From Mucilaginibacter endophyticus (GTDB taxonomy: Bacteria > Bacteroidota > Bacteroidia > Sphingobacteriales > Sphingobacteriaceae): 64,000 bases of DNA. The stretch spans positions 62,001 through 126,000 of the forward strand of contig NZ_QPCG01000011.1 in the NCBI RefSeq assembly GCF_003351025.1, in the 5' to 3' direction. Both the position numbers and the translations under genes were made by a program. Below, one piece after another: positions 45,131-53,615 of the stretch. Every line of letters starts with the position of its first letter. Position 1 is the stretch's first letter. The notes below the pieces were generated by a model that worked only from the letters and a program-made list of their open reading frames with translations, had not been told where the DNA came from and did no database searches.

Positions 45131-45508
45131 TTGTCCATCATTATTGCAGAAGATCTCCCTATCGTGCGTGAGTTGTTGTGTAAGTTGCTTGGTATGGAAA
45201 AAAGTTTGGAGATCGTTAGTGTTGTAGCGGATGCGGAATCAGCCCTGCAACTTTTCGCCGGCGCCCTGCAGGCGGACCTGCTATTGACCGACCTGCAGAT
45301 GGACGGTATGAACGGTATCGAATTAGCAGCCAGGTTACGCAGAGATTTTCCGTCTTTACTCATTGTTATGCTTACCTTTTTTCCGATCGAGATCGCTGCT
45401 CCCAAAGCATTAGCCACCGGTGCGGACGCGTGTTTGTCGAAGGACGGCGATCTCGACGAACTATTGGCCGTAATCCGACGGCTCAGTCCACCCGGCGCTG
45501 TATGCTGA
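45131..45508 (+). CDS. Response-regulator receiver domain (5' end uncertain)
   Basis: A receiver domain of about 125 residues: SIIIAEDLPIVRELLCKLL with the acidic pair, phospho-acceptor Asp in LLLTDLQMDGMNGIELA, Thr in VMLTFFP, and Lys in ACLSKDGDLDELL. A TTG at 45131 is the only plausible start; the frame runs further up to 45011 but overlaps the sigma fragment and is not family-like. No output domain follows. It is more GC-rich than the sequence around it. It may be a truncated LuxR-type regulator. Confidence 0.55.
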   Translation: MSIIIAEDLPIVRELLCKLLGMEKSLEIVSVVADAESALQLFAGALQADLLLTDLQMDGMNGIELAARLRRDFPSLLIVMLTFFPIEIAAPKALATGADACLSKDGDLDELLAVIRRLSPPGAVC

Positions 45509-45549
45509 TCGTGATGCGGGTAAGTACGATATATCTTCGCATCTTAAAG

Positions 45550-45733
45550 TAGTGACAAACCATTCACGAGAAGGGTTATAAATATCAATGGCTGATACTC
45601 CCGGCTCTTGAATTTGTTTATAAGTAACCTGATTTGTGGTGCTGTCTTTGGGTAGTTGATGGATAGGTATTAAATCCTGACCAAAAAGAGTAAACGGCAA
45701 TAGAAATAAGATGATGAATAAGGTTCTTTTCAT
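45550..45733 (-). pseudogene. DUF4468-like secreted protein, 3' end missing
   Basis: The ATG at 45733 gives a signal peptide (MKRTLFIILFLLPFTLFGQ) and the N-terminal pattern of DUF4468 (IPIHQLPKDSTTNQVTYKQI, then EPGVSAIDIYNPSREWFVTT). Homology ends at about 45555. The remaining codons to 45461 run antisense through the receiver gene's end and do not look native. A rearrangement junction between the two genes is the likely cause. Confidence 0.55.
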
Positions 45734-45790
45734 ATTTAATAAGGGTTAACTTACTCAAGTTTACCCTATTCATATAGAAATTAATGTTCT

Positions 45791-45934
45791 TCAGTACTTT
45801 TTTCTACGACTCAACCGCCTTATTTGAAAAATTACGACTGCAAAAAGGACAGTTACTGTCGTATAAAATTCGAAATTTTGAAAGGGTGTACCGACAGACA
45901 GAGAATCTGCTGCTTTTTGAATTTTAGTTACCAT
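45791..45934 (-). CDS. Candidate 47-residue membrane peptide
   Basis: An ATG at 45934 opens a frame with a polar N-terminus (VTKIQKAADSLSVGTPFQNF), a single hydrophobic helix (TTVTVLFAVVIFQI) and a basic tail (RRLSRRKKY). Helix followed by positive residues is the pattern of real small membrane proteins. No family is recognised. Confidence 0.35.
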   Translation of the reverse strand: MVTKIQKAADSLSVGTPFQNFEFYTTVTVLFAVVIFQIRRLSRRKKY

Positions 45935-46088
45935 TTGCCATAGGTTAGGTATCAATAATATACCAAAGATACATTACATTTACAACTATAAGGAGTAAAA
46001 AAATAATTATACTAATACGACGGACCTATATAGCATGTCAAATAGTAATATTGGCCTATGATAGGTAGCTTTTTTATAAATATATAAT

Positions 46089-46199
46089 ATGGAATTTAAC
46101 GAGGAAGACAGAGAAATTTTAAGTTTAGCACTGGTGTTTCTTACGCTGACTGCTATATGTTTTGCTTTTGCTTTAAGTTCCCATTCCAACTCCCGTTGA
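46089..46199 (+). CDS. Candidate 36-residue membrane peptide
   Basis: An ATG at 46089 gives MEFNEEDREILSLALVFLTL, a hydrophobic run, then SSHSNSR. It has the acidic start and single helix of a small membrane peptide. It overlaps a longer but less convincing minus-strand frame. Weak support. Confidence 0.2.
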   Translation: MEFNEEDREILSLALVFLTLTAICFAFALSSHSNSR

Positions 46200-46232
46200 G
46201 ATACCACAGGGCGGAGATCTGGTTGTTGTTCT

Positions 46233-46580
46233 CTATCCGGCATCCTGAACTTTGATATCAACTATGTTATTTTCGAGGTGACTAATGAAATAAGATGCAG
46301 AAACGCTTACGACATTTGATTCGAGAATCCCTTGTTGCGCCGGATTTGCAATAATAAAACTGCCATTTTTAATTCTGATTTCTCCAATAATTCCTCCGGC
46401 ACTTTCGAGAGTAAAAAACTTGGCATAATAAATAACCCCTGTACTTTTATTAGTGAATGAAAATACTCCCATACTATAAGTTCTCCTTTGAAAGGTTATA
46501 TCAAATATTTCATTATTGAACTGATGATTCAATAAATCATTAATAAAACTTTTTTTCGTGAGGTAGAATTTAATAATCAT
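46233..46580 (-). CDS. Hypothetical protein
   Basis: A 115-residue protein (MIIKFYLTKKSFINDLLNHQ...), mixed alpha/beta, with no membrane helix and no recognised family. It contains the segments TYSMGVFSFTNKSTGVIYYA and GGIIGEIRIKNGSFIIANP, which look like beta-strands. Low GC, like its surroundings. Confidence 0.4.
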   Translation of the reverse strand: MIIKFYLTKKSFINDLLNHQFNNEIFDITFQRRTYSMGVFSFTNKSTGVIYYAKFFTLESAGGIIGEIRIKNGSFIIANPAQQGILESNVVSVSASYFISHLENNIVDIKVQDAG

Positions 46581-46620
46581 TATCCGGGATGGTTTTATTT
46601 ATTTATTCAAAAATAAAAAA

Positions 46621-46650
46621 GCCTCCCAAAACACTTGCTGCTTGAGAGGC
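46621..46650 (-). terminator. Stem-loop terminator
   Basis: GCCTCCCAA (46621-46629) pairs with TTGAGAGGC (46642-46650), one mismatch, with a T-run on the minus strand. It lies upstream of the hypothetical gene at 46580, so it ends a transcript entering from the right. Confidence 0.5.
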
Positions 46651-46853
46651 TAACCTAAACTTAATTTTTAGAATGTTTAATCTAAGTTTCAAACTTACGC
46701 TTATAAATCCGAACTATTGCAGTTAAACCCACAACCACAGCAATGAATAATTCGAATGAAACGTTTTAAATCATTTACTGTTACATTAGGGATTGGATAA
46801 CACACTCGTTCTTTATAAAATGCCCTGTTCGTCATTAGCAGGGTATTCTTTAT

Positions 46854-46961
46854 TTATGGGGTTTTAGAAATACTAAACTCTCTTAATTGGTTTTCTGACC
46901 AAATAGTAAAATCAATATTATATTTCAATTCTCTAATCCTGTTAATACATTCAACAATCAT
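46854..46961 (-). CDS. Candidate 35-residue peptide or gene tail
   Basis: A frame from ATG 46961 reads MIVECINRIRELKYNIDF, then SENQLREFSISKTP. Its composition is protein-like, but it is short and may be a fragment. Otherwise 46651-47046 holds nothing clear except a CCCTG...CAGGG hairpin near 46823-46843. Confidence 0.25.
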   Translation of the reverse strand: MIVECINRIRELKYNIDFTIWSENQLREFSISKTP

Positions 46962-47046
46962 CGGTTGTACAATTGTAACCCTCCCTTAGTTCGGACTGGT
47001 ATTTTATAGACTAATTTAATTAAAAATATAATTGTTGTTGATTGAA

Positions 47047-47235
47047 CTGTGGGGATTGGATATTTCGGACGGTTTGACCAGGCTATTCCGTGGGCTTTGG
47101 AGCACCAGGTTGTGTTACCAATTAAGAAAATCCCAATTAGTAATCAATAAACTACTATGGTCAAAGTGTTACGGAATTAGCTGTTTGCTATTCCGAAACA
47201 GGCTGATCAATAACTCCGGAATGTCCAATGTTAGC
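47047..47235 (-). repeat. Degenerate IS21-end-like repeat cluster, copy C (inverted)
   Basis: Read on the minus strand it contains GGTGCTCCAAAGCCCACGGA, then GCCTGGTCAAACCGTCCG, in the same order as copy A at 42430-42640. Similarity covers about 180 bp. It ends 2 bp from the Fic gene stop. Copies A and C thus form an inverted pair around the AT-rich island. Confidence 0.5.
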
Positions 47236-47236
47236 A

Positions 47237-48783
47237 TTAAACTGTCGCCGCCGGTTTACCTGCCACGGTTTGGCTAACAAGTTTTGCAATAAATCCCGCT
47301 AAGGCTTTGATGTCGCCGCCTACACTGGCTGCTTCCAATGATTTCATGTAAGCTTCGCGCTGTTCTACGGGAATTACCGTCCAGGGGTAACCGCCTGATG
47401 CCAGCATTGCGTTCATTAGAAACCTACCCATCCGACCGTTGCCATCCATATAGGGATGAATGTAAACAAAGATAAAATGTCCTAACACAGCTCTGACTGA
47501 TGCTTCAGGTTCCTGTTCGAGTAGCTCAAAAAGCAGGGGCATGGTATCTCTCACCCCTTCGACATCCACTGGCACGTGTTTGGAGCCGCCAATATAAACC
47601 TGATGATTACGGTAACCAGCCAAATCTGAAGGTCTTAATATACCAGCCGTTACACTTGGGCCAAATAGTTCCCGGTACCAGCCAGCATGGTCGCCGTCAA
47701 CTGCCGCCCCGGCATTTTCACCGTCTAACACTCGTTTGATGGTATTTTCAACTTGCTGAAATGCCAGCCAGTAGCCCCTTGCGGCCATTGCATTGCGTTC
47801 CCGGTGGTCATCCGCATTTCCTCGGACATTCCATTGGCCACCCCTGACACGCTCAATCAATTCCGGTGTAACCTGGTAACGTTCAATCGACAAAGAGTGA
47901 TAAGCATCGTTAACGTAAGCGTCTTCAATGCTTTTCAAGTAGGCCGCTTTGTCGGCAGGTATGCCGGGCGCTGCTGGAAAAACCGCTAATACCTGTTCGC
48001 GCATTTGCTGCCACAGTAACCTGATCCGGTTGGCGTAGGGTGACCGGTCTCTAAAAGATAGTTCTGCAGTAAGTTGCGTTTCAAATGGGTCCGTCTCCCG
48101 CACCTCATAACCGGCGGCGCGCATTGCATTCAATATATCATCTGCGATCCGCTGCTGACCCATACTGCGGAAAGATCCCGCCAATCGTCCGGCGATAACA
48201 CTGTGTCCACCCTCTAATAAAATACCTAATACATCCGCTGCGTTTCTAATGAGCGCAAGGGCGGTCCGGGTATCTGTTTCTGCTTGGGTATAAATGGCCG
48301 GCGAACAATAAACCAGTGCAGCGGGTAAGGTGAACATGCGGATACCATTAACCATCATCCGCTGTTCCTCCGGCGGCAAATTGCCTTGCAAATGAAACAG
48401 GGACGTATGATGCAGTAAGTTAGTATTAAAATTAGTGGCAGCGGGCGCTTTGATCATCAACTGGGCCGGCACTGCATGATTGCCCACATGCCATTGCAGC
48501 GAGTGATCAGCATTATAATCCATTGATCGCCATACCGGCTTTCCAGATAGCGTGCGCAAAAGTCCCAATAGTTCGCATACCAGGAAGTGGTGTCACCAGC
48601 CCGTTCATTAGGCCTGGCTGGAATATACCAGGCCCGTACCACTTCCTTCAAAAACCCTTGTTTTGTGAGTAAGCTGCGATGCTGATTGCTTAATTCGTCG
48701 GTATGAATTGCAATTAGTCCGCGTTGTTGTAACGCTTGTAATGCCGCTAATGCTGCTGCTAATTTTTCTGACGGTGTTGCCAT
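47237..48783 (-). pseudogene. Fic domain protein gene, frameshifted
   Basis: The N-terminal frame (48783-48457; winged-helix-like, LQALQQRGLIAIHTDEL, ARYLESRYGDQWI) and the main frame (48568-47237) join near 48510-48525. There the sequence passes from DQWI to NADHSLQWHVGNH with one base lost. The main part has the Fic motif HPYMDGNGRMGR near residue 376 and an upstream HSLSIERYQVT segment like a class II inhibitory helix. Fic enzymes AMPylate targets. About 510 residues in total. The break may be real or an assembly error. Confidence 0.7.
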
Positions 48784-48836
48784 TGATAAACACGATAACG
48801 AACATAAAGCGCAAAACGCGCAAAACGTTTAGGGCG

Positions 48837-48919
48837 AAAACTATAATAAAGATACGGACAAAAACTATAATAAACGAACGAATCAAAACTATAATAAAGA
48901 TGCGGACAAAAACTATAAT
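48837..48919. repeat. Four copies of an 11-mer at exact 24-bp period
   Basis: AAAACTATAAT starts at 48837, 48861, 48885 and 48909, each 24 bp apart, with related bases between (AAAGATnCGGAC). A 9-bp tandem GCGCAAAAC occurs twice just to the left (48809-48826). The array lies 54 bp from the Fic start. Read as plus-strand protein the repeats give octapeptides such as KTIIKIRT. They may be regulator-binding sites or low-complexity coding. Confidence 0.6.
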
Positions 48920-49142
48920 GAAAAATAGAACAAACCGGGTGCGACCCAATGTTACGGGTGAAGATTTTCTGGAGAGGGTACCCGATGAAAAAGCAAAAGC
49001 TGTTTCCCGCGGGTTTTTGGGGAAACATCCTATCGATGAGCTATACTTTCAAAAACTTAAATCAGGATTAAAAAGATTACTTCCGAAGAAGATCATTAAT
49101 CCAGGATTAATTATCCTATTGGGCTTAAATGAGCTCGGCTAA
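48918..49142 (+). CDS. Small basic hypothetical protein
   Basis: A 74-residue protein from the ATG at 48918, the last repeat unit: MKNRTNRVRPNVTGEDFLE, then GFLGKHPIDELYFQKLKSGL. It has a short hydrophobic end. A longer plus-strand frame begins at 48708, but its first part is antisense to Fic and then repeat-encoded, so it is less likely. No family is known. Confidence 0.35.
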   Translation: MKNRTNRVRPNVTGEDFLERVPDEKAKAVSRGFLGKHPIDELYFQKLKSGLKRLLPKKIINPGLIILLGLNELG

Positions 49143-49274
49143 GCTCATTGTGAAAAGATGAGATTCAGGAGAAAGTCCCGGCGGCGAGCGCTTTGGGGTT
49201 TTTATTTTTAACGGCAATTGAGCCGAACATTGAAAGTATCAATTTAAACCTGCCGAAAATCTTTATTTTTGAAC

Positions 49275-49697
49275 ATGATCGTAGAGGAACTCATTTATTT
49301 TGAAAAGCAACAGCTGAAGCCTGCTGATCCTTTGGAGGTTCAGTTATCGAAGGTTCAGACATTTTTTTCCGGCTCTCCTCCTGTAAGTCTTGAAAAACTA
49401 GAGTTTTTTGTCGTTTTGCTCAAGGAACGTCAGGCTGAAGATCGACCCTATGAAGGATTTAATTTCTATAAGCTTATTTCAGTTTTTCTCGTGGTCAGTT
49501 TGATTATCTCGGCTTTAGGGTTCAGGGGGCTATCTCCCTTCCAGGAAATAAGGACGGAACTCCTGTTGGGTTCAATGGCATTGGCTGTTTTATGGATGTT
49601 CCCGTTGGTGCAACTTGTTCGTTCCAAGAGAAACCTAAATTATCAGCTTCTTATCCGTGTATTGGAATGCTATATTGCGAAAATGTCAGTTGGCTAA
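49275..49697 (+). CDS. Hypothetical membrane protein
   Basis: A 140-residue protein from the ATG at 49275 (MIVEELIYFEKQQLKPAD). It has a polar N-terminal 65 residues, then two helices (LISVFLVVSLIISALGF, LLGSMALAVLWMFPLVQLV) and a short basic tail. No family is recognised. Confidence 0.45.
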   Translation: MIVEELIYFEKQQLKPADPLEVQLSKVQTFFSGSPPVSLEKLEFFVVLLKERQAEDRPYEGFNFYKLISVFLVVSLIISALGFRGLSPFQEIRTELLLGSMALAVLWMFPLVQLVRSKRNLNYQLLIRVLECYIAKMSVG

Positions 49698-49882
49698 TTC
49701 CGCCTCGGGTAATACTCATTCAACCTAAGCGCCTGGACGTGCCTGAATGATGCCTGTACGGGCAAGGATATCTATATTCCGGACTGTTTGTTAACTTACT
49801 TTACTGTATAAGGCATATTTAACAATCACTTTTGAATCAAATTTTTTTAGAAAGATATATTAAATTCCCACTGGCGTATTAG

Positions 49883-50107
49883 GCAGGAATCATTCAGCAG
49901 CCCGATCTCAATAAGCTATTCCGTGATTTTTTAGAAACCTATCGTTTTGACGAATCAATTGTATTCTTTCAAGGATATCATGCATGGGATACCACCTTTT
50001 ACGGATCTGAAACCGGTGTTATGGCAACTCTGAGATTGGTCCTTCGTGAGCTACTATTCAGTAATAATAAAGATCCTGGGTCTGGTCAAAAATCCCCGCT
50101 AACCTGA
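49883..50107 (+). pseudogene. Open frame without start, possible gene fragment
   Basis: Within the gap 49698-50057 a frame directly after a TAG reads DLNKLFRDFLETYRFDESIV, then FFQGYHAWDTTFYGSETGVM. It looks protein-like and stops at 50105-50107. There is no upstream ATG. It is probably the end of a decayed gene; family unknown. Confidence 0.3.
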
Positions 50108-50585
50108 AGCCGGAACGCTTTAATACTTTTGCAGCCGGAATATTGCGGCGGTTGACGACTGCTGCTAATTGTCCGATCCCTTCTCCTTCCAAATGTTTAA
50201 CTACTGTCGACAGCAAGCGCGTCATTAAAGCTTTACCCCTTACGTTCCCTTTCAAATAAAATTCGATAAAAAACGGATAGTGCGCCAGCTGGTAATGCTC
50301 TTTAGCCACCGCCGGCGGGATAAGATCCAGAACACCTAATAATGCACCGTTCGACTTTGAACGGATCAAATGAACCTGATTGCGACCGGAATAGAAATTC
50401 AATATGGCGGTACTCAGCCAGATCCTGGCCTCACCCAACGATGTGAGTTTTTTGCTGGGTAAGTATTGTAACGTATGCTCATCAGATAATAACTGGTAGA
50501 TTTCCGAAGCCAGTTGTTCATGTTGAAAGACATCATTTGCGGTTAAAGGTGCGATACAGTGTGCCTCGTTTTCGATAACCGTCAT
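50058..50585 (-). CDS. GNAT family N-acetyltransferase
   Basis: A 175-residue GNAT-fold protein. The CoA-binding region reads FYLKGNVRGKALMTRLLSTV, and the C-terminal NIPAAKVLKRSGFRLAGIF is the usual RimJ/RimL-like end. It overlaps the small upstream gene by ATGA (50582-50585), so translation is coupled. The substrate is unknown. Confidence 0.8.
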   Translation of the reverse strand: MTVIENEAHCIAPLTANDVFQHEQLASEIYQLLSDEHTLQYLPSKKLTSLGEARIWLSTAILNFYSGRNQVHLIRSKSNGALLGVLDLIPPAVAKEHYQLAHYPFFIEFYLKGNVRGKALMTRLLSTVVKHLEGEGIGQLAAVVNRRNIPAAKVLKRSGFRLAGIFDQTQDLYYY

Positions 50586-50812
50586 ATGCGGAAACGTAAG
50601 GCTATGTTTTTAGCTATTGCGTTAACGAGGTCTGATGTTATGCCTTCCATAGGCTTTTCCATCACCCAAAACTTACCTTCTTTAATGATCGTCACCGACT
50701 GGCCGTCCAGTGACAGATCGATGATCTGTGTCTCACGCGTAATAGCTTCTTTATTCAAAATCCTGAAACTATGATCTTGATTCTCAAAATTTATTCTTAG
50801 TAATTGTCCCAT
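50582..50812 (-). CDS. Small hypothetical protein
   Basis: A 76-residue protein (MGQLLRINFENQDHSFRI) with short strands and a helical end (DLVNAIAKNIALRFRI). Its stop overlaps the GNAT start by ATGA, suggesting a two-gene operon. No family is recognised. Confidence 0.45.
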   Translation of the reverse strand: MGQLLRINFENQDHSFRILNKEAITRETQIIDLSLDGQSVTIIKEGKFWVMEKPMEGITSDLVNAIAKNIALRFRI

Positions 50813-51041
50813 ACCCAGCGGCTGAAATTAATTTATTTTTTCTTTTCGGGCAAATTGGCCATTTTATCAACACATGCAGCAATGTGAAAGTGCATGGCGT
50901 GAAGCAATATGGAAGTTATCCGTCTTTTGGGGTTCTTCCAGTGCCTGGATACCTGAGATATCAGACAAATTATTTAGTGTATGATGATGCTTTTTTGATA
51001 GGACTCAATACCTTTGATTTATGCACTTTGGTAGAAACGAA

Positions 51042-51260
51042 ATGGATATAACAAATTTTGATCATCACTTGCCAGCGGACAGCGTGAGAACTTTACGGGT
51101 GTTCGAAAACGCGCAACCTGTGGGTGATTTTGAAGCCTTTGTGGGCGCGCCCATACAAGTGACGCGACCTGGATACAGGAATCGGGTATCATATTATCAG
51201 ATTCGATCATTGAAGAAATTGGCCTGCGGGTCGAAAGTGAATATCAATAATAATAATTAA
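51042..51260 (+). CDS. Hypothetical protein upstream of the glycosylase
   Basis: A 72-residue frame from the ATG at 51042 (MDITNFDHHLPADSVRTL...) ends 4 bp before the glycosylase start. It contains APIQVTRPGYRNRVSYYQIRS and an Asn-rich tail. In the gap before it (50813-51041) another open frame reads GYLRYQTNYLVYDDAFLI without an ATG. Neither is assigned to a family. Confidence 0.3.
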   Translation: MDITNFDHHLPADSVRTLRVFENAQPVGDFEAFVGAPIQVTRPGYRNRVSYYQIRSLKKLACGSKVNINNNN

Positions 51261-51264
51261 AGCC

Positions 51265-52038
51265 ATGCCGGAAATCCCTGATTTAAATGTATTCAGCAGC
51301 AACCTTGCCCGAAGACTCGTTGGAAAGACCCTGGCGTCAATCCATATCCCGATAACCCGCCAGCTCAAAGTCTCCGAAAACGTCATTCAGGAGGCGCTGG
51401 AAGACCAGTCTTTAACGGGCATTAACAGGATAGGCAAGGAACTACACTTTTTATTTGGAAACGGGCATGTATTAAGCATCCATCTGATGCTGCACGGCAC
51501 CATGTACTGGTATGAAAATGAAAATACCAACCGGTTCACGATCGCGGAACTGCTGTTTGCCGATGGTACCGGGCTGGCGGTCACGGACTGGCAAAAGGCG
51601 GTGATCCTGACGCTCGATCCTAAACCCAACGGAGCCCCCGATGCCATGGACCTGCCCGCCGGTTATTTGAAGGCGGCACTCTTCAAATTGTCCAGGCCCA
51701 TCAAAACGGTGTTAACCGATGGGAAAACTGTCCAGGGTATCGGCAATGCGTATGTGGATGAAATCCTTTACGCGGCAAAAATATCCCCTTTTTCCAAGGC
51801 CAACAAAATACCTGAAGCTCATATTGAGGTCTTAACCCAGGCCATTAACAATGTTTTAACTGATGCGGAAAACCATATCCGCGGAAATTTTCCGGATACC
51901 ATCACTGAAAAGGAACGTGATTTTCTGCAGGTGCACCGGCCGAAGCAAAGCTTGACGCTTAATGGTGAAGTAATACTCAAATCTGAATTGGATAAACGCA
52001 AAACGTATTATACGGAAAGTCAGCAGTTGTTTGAATAA
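51265..52038 (+). CDS. Fpg/Nei-like DNA glycosylase without zinc-finger cysteines
   Basis: A 257-residue member of the formamidopyrimidine-DNA glycosylase family. MPEIPDL gives the N-terminal Pro2/Glu3, RIGKELHF holds the lysine, and the H2TH motif is GIGNAYVDEILYAAKISP near residue 155. The C-terminus (QSLTLNGEVILKSELDKRKT) sits where the Cys4 zinc finger usually is, but the protein contains no cysteine at all. It may use a zincless finger as some Nei-like enzymes do. Substrate preference is unknown. Confidence 0.8.
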   Translation: MPEIPDLNVFSSNLARRLVGKTLASIHIPITRQLKVSENVIQEALEDQSLTGINRIGKELHFLFGNGHVLSIHLMLHGTMYWYENENTNRFTIAELLFADGTGLAVTDWQKAVILTLDPKPNGAPDAMDLPAGYLKAALFKLSRPIKTVLTDGKTVQGIGNAYVDEILYAAKISPFSKANKIPEAHIEVLTQAINNVLTDAENHIRGNFPDTITEKERDFLQVHRPKQSLTLNGEVILKSELDKRKTYYTESQQLFE

Positions 52039-52276
52039 GTTTTTCAAAAGCGAAAATCACAAGAGGTTGCTCAAACGTGCTGATGCCAAGCACTTGTCTA
52101 AAATTATTCCGATTTGATTCAGATTCGGCGTACAATTTTAGACAATCCTCATACGTAACACCACTCGCAGAAGTTAGTTTCGGCATCAACAAAATCGCAA
52201 TCTACTGATACTAATCTTCTGGTGTCCATTGGCACCTCAATGCCCGATACCAAAACAACAGATTCTTCAACTTTTT

Positions 52277-52364
52277 GTCAGCATTTATATGTAGTTTAAC
52301 AACAAGTTGATTAACTTCTCGTCAGCATTTACATGTGATTTGACAACAGGTTGATTAACTTTTC
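52277..52364. repeat. 44-bp tandem repeat, two copies
   Basis: Units at 52277-52320 and 52321-52364 both begin GTCAGCATTTA and contain ACAACA-GTTGATTAACTT, with a few substitutions. They lie in the intergenic stretch 52039-52589. A minus-strand frame at 52329-52514 (61 residues, ASIILGVNKQTLVNLNAGVE) ends inside the second copy and is weakly protein-like. The rest of that stretch shows nothing clear. Confidence 0.45.
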
Positions 52365-52589
52365 GTTGTTGTAACAATCGGCGAAACAATCAACTACATC
52401 TTTCAAAGTATAATTAGTTCTTGAAGACTTTGCGAGGTGTCTTTCCACCCCCGCGTTCAAATTAACAAGTGTCTGCTTATTCACTCCAAGAATAATTGAC
52501 GCTGCGAGCGCCATCTTGCTGTTTACAATAGGAAGTGCATTTGATAAATTCTTAAAGTTAAAGTTTGTGGGCTTGAATGTTTATCTTAT

Positions 52590-53603
52590 TTAAACCTCTG
52601 CCATCGCTTTAATCACCCCATTCGCTGGGTCAAGCCAGCTTTCAAAGTTATCCTTCACTTTATTAAACGCTACCCGATGTGTAATATAATTTGCCGGTTG
52701 CACTAACCCTTTTTTTATTGAGGTGATCACATGCTCAAAGTCTTCCCTGGTTGCATTGCGGCTGCTCATGAGCGTAGCTTCACGTTTATGAAATTCAGGA
52801 TGGCTTACTCTGATCTCCCCCTTTTGTAGACCGACCAATACATATCTGGCACCGTGAGCCATGTAGCTAAACCCATTATTAATTGCATTTAAGCTGCCGG
52901 TTGCATCTATTATTACAGCAGGCATATCGCCGTTTGTTATTTTTGACAATCGCGTTATTACGTTCTCGTCCAATACATTGATCGTGTGATCTACCTTTAA
53001 TTTGTCGCTGCAAAATTTAAGCCGCCCGGCATTTAGATCCATTGCAATTACCCTGCCGCCGGCAATGCGGGCAAATTCCATGATCCCCAGGCCTATTGGC
53101 CCTGCCCCGATAACCAGCACGCATTCCCCTGGTTTAACATCCGCCCGTCTTACACCATGTGCACCAATAGCAAGTGGCTCTACTAAAGCCAGTTCATCAT
53201 AGCTTAAACCTTCGCCATGTACAAGTGAGTAAGTTGGCACATTCAGGTATTCGGCCATTCCGCCGTCAATATGTACGCCGCATACATTGATCTTTACACA
53301 GCAATTGGGTTTGCCCGATCTGCAAGCTATACAAGAGCCGCAGTTGAAGTAGGGGATAAATGTAACAACATCTCCTTTTTGAAAACCTGCTGCGCCGCCT
53401 GTATCAACCAATTCGCCAGAAAGCTCATGGCCCAAAACGCGCGGGTAGCTAAAATATGGTTGTGTCCCATCAAAAGCATGCAGATCGGTGCCGCAAATTC
53501 CTATTCTCCTGATTCTGATCTGTGCATAGCCTTCTTGAATTTCGGGTTTTTCCTGTTCTTTAAAAGCCAGCCGCCCTGGCTCCTCGCAAACTATTACCTG
53601 CAT
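52590..53603 (-). CDS. Zinc-dependent medium-chain dehydrogenase
   Basis: A 337-residue MDR of the sorbitol/threonine dehydrogenase type. It has GICGTDLHAF (catalytic zinc Cys), GHELSGELVDTG (His-Glu), structural zinc CGSCIACRSGKPNCC and Rossmann motif VIGAGPIGLGIMEFA. It lies last in a minus-strand operon of L-fucose genes, 12 bp after the mutarotase. It may oxidise a fucose-derived intermediate; the exact step is not shown. Confidence 0.82.
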   Translation of the reverse strand: MQVIVCEEPGRLAFKEQEKPEIQEGYAQIRIRRIGICGTDLHAFDGTQPYFSYPRVLGHELSGELVDTGGAAGFQKGDVVTFIPYFNCGSCIACRSGKPNCCVKINVCGVHIDGGMAEYLNVPTYSLVHGEGLSYDELALVEPLAIGAHGVRRADVKPGECVLVIGAGPIGLGIMEFARIAGGRVIAMDLNAGRLKFCSDKLKVDHTINVLDENVITRLSKITNGDMPAVIIDATGSLNAINNGFSYMAHGARYVLVGLQKGEIRVSHPEFHKREATLMSSRNATREDFEHVITSIKKGLVQPANYITHRVAFNKVKDNFESWLDPANGVIKAMAEV

Positions 53604-53615
53604 ATACTCTCGGTT

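Noticed and set aside
46007..46261. 84-codon minus-strand frame
   Set aside because: Overlaps the end of another frame, low-complexity Lys/Ser-rich, no start context; a 36-codon plus-strand frame is slightly better.
48837..48919. Possible CRISPR array
   Set aside because: Only four short repeats at a 24-bp period, spacers nearly identical to each other, and no cas gene.
51977..52192. Minus-strand frame overlapping the glycosylase 3' end
   Set aside because: Overlaps the glycosylase by about 60 bp and has no recognisable features; too weak to call.
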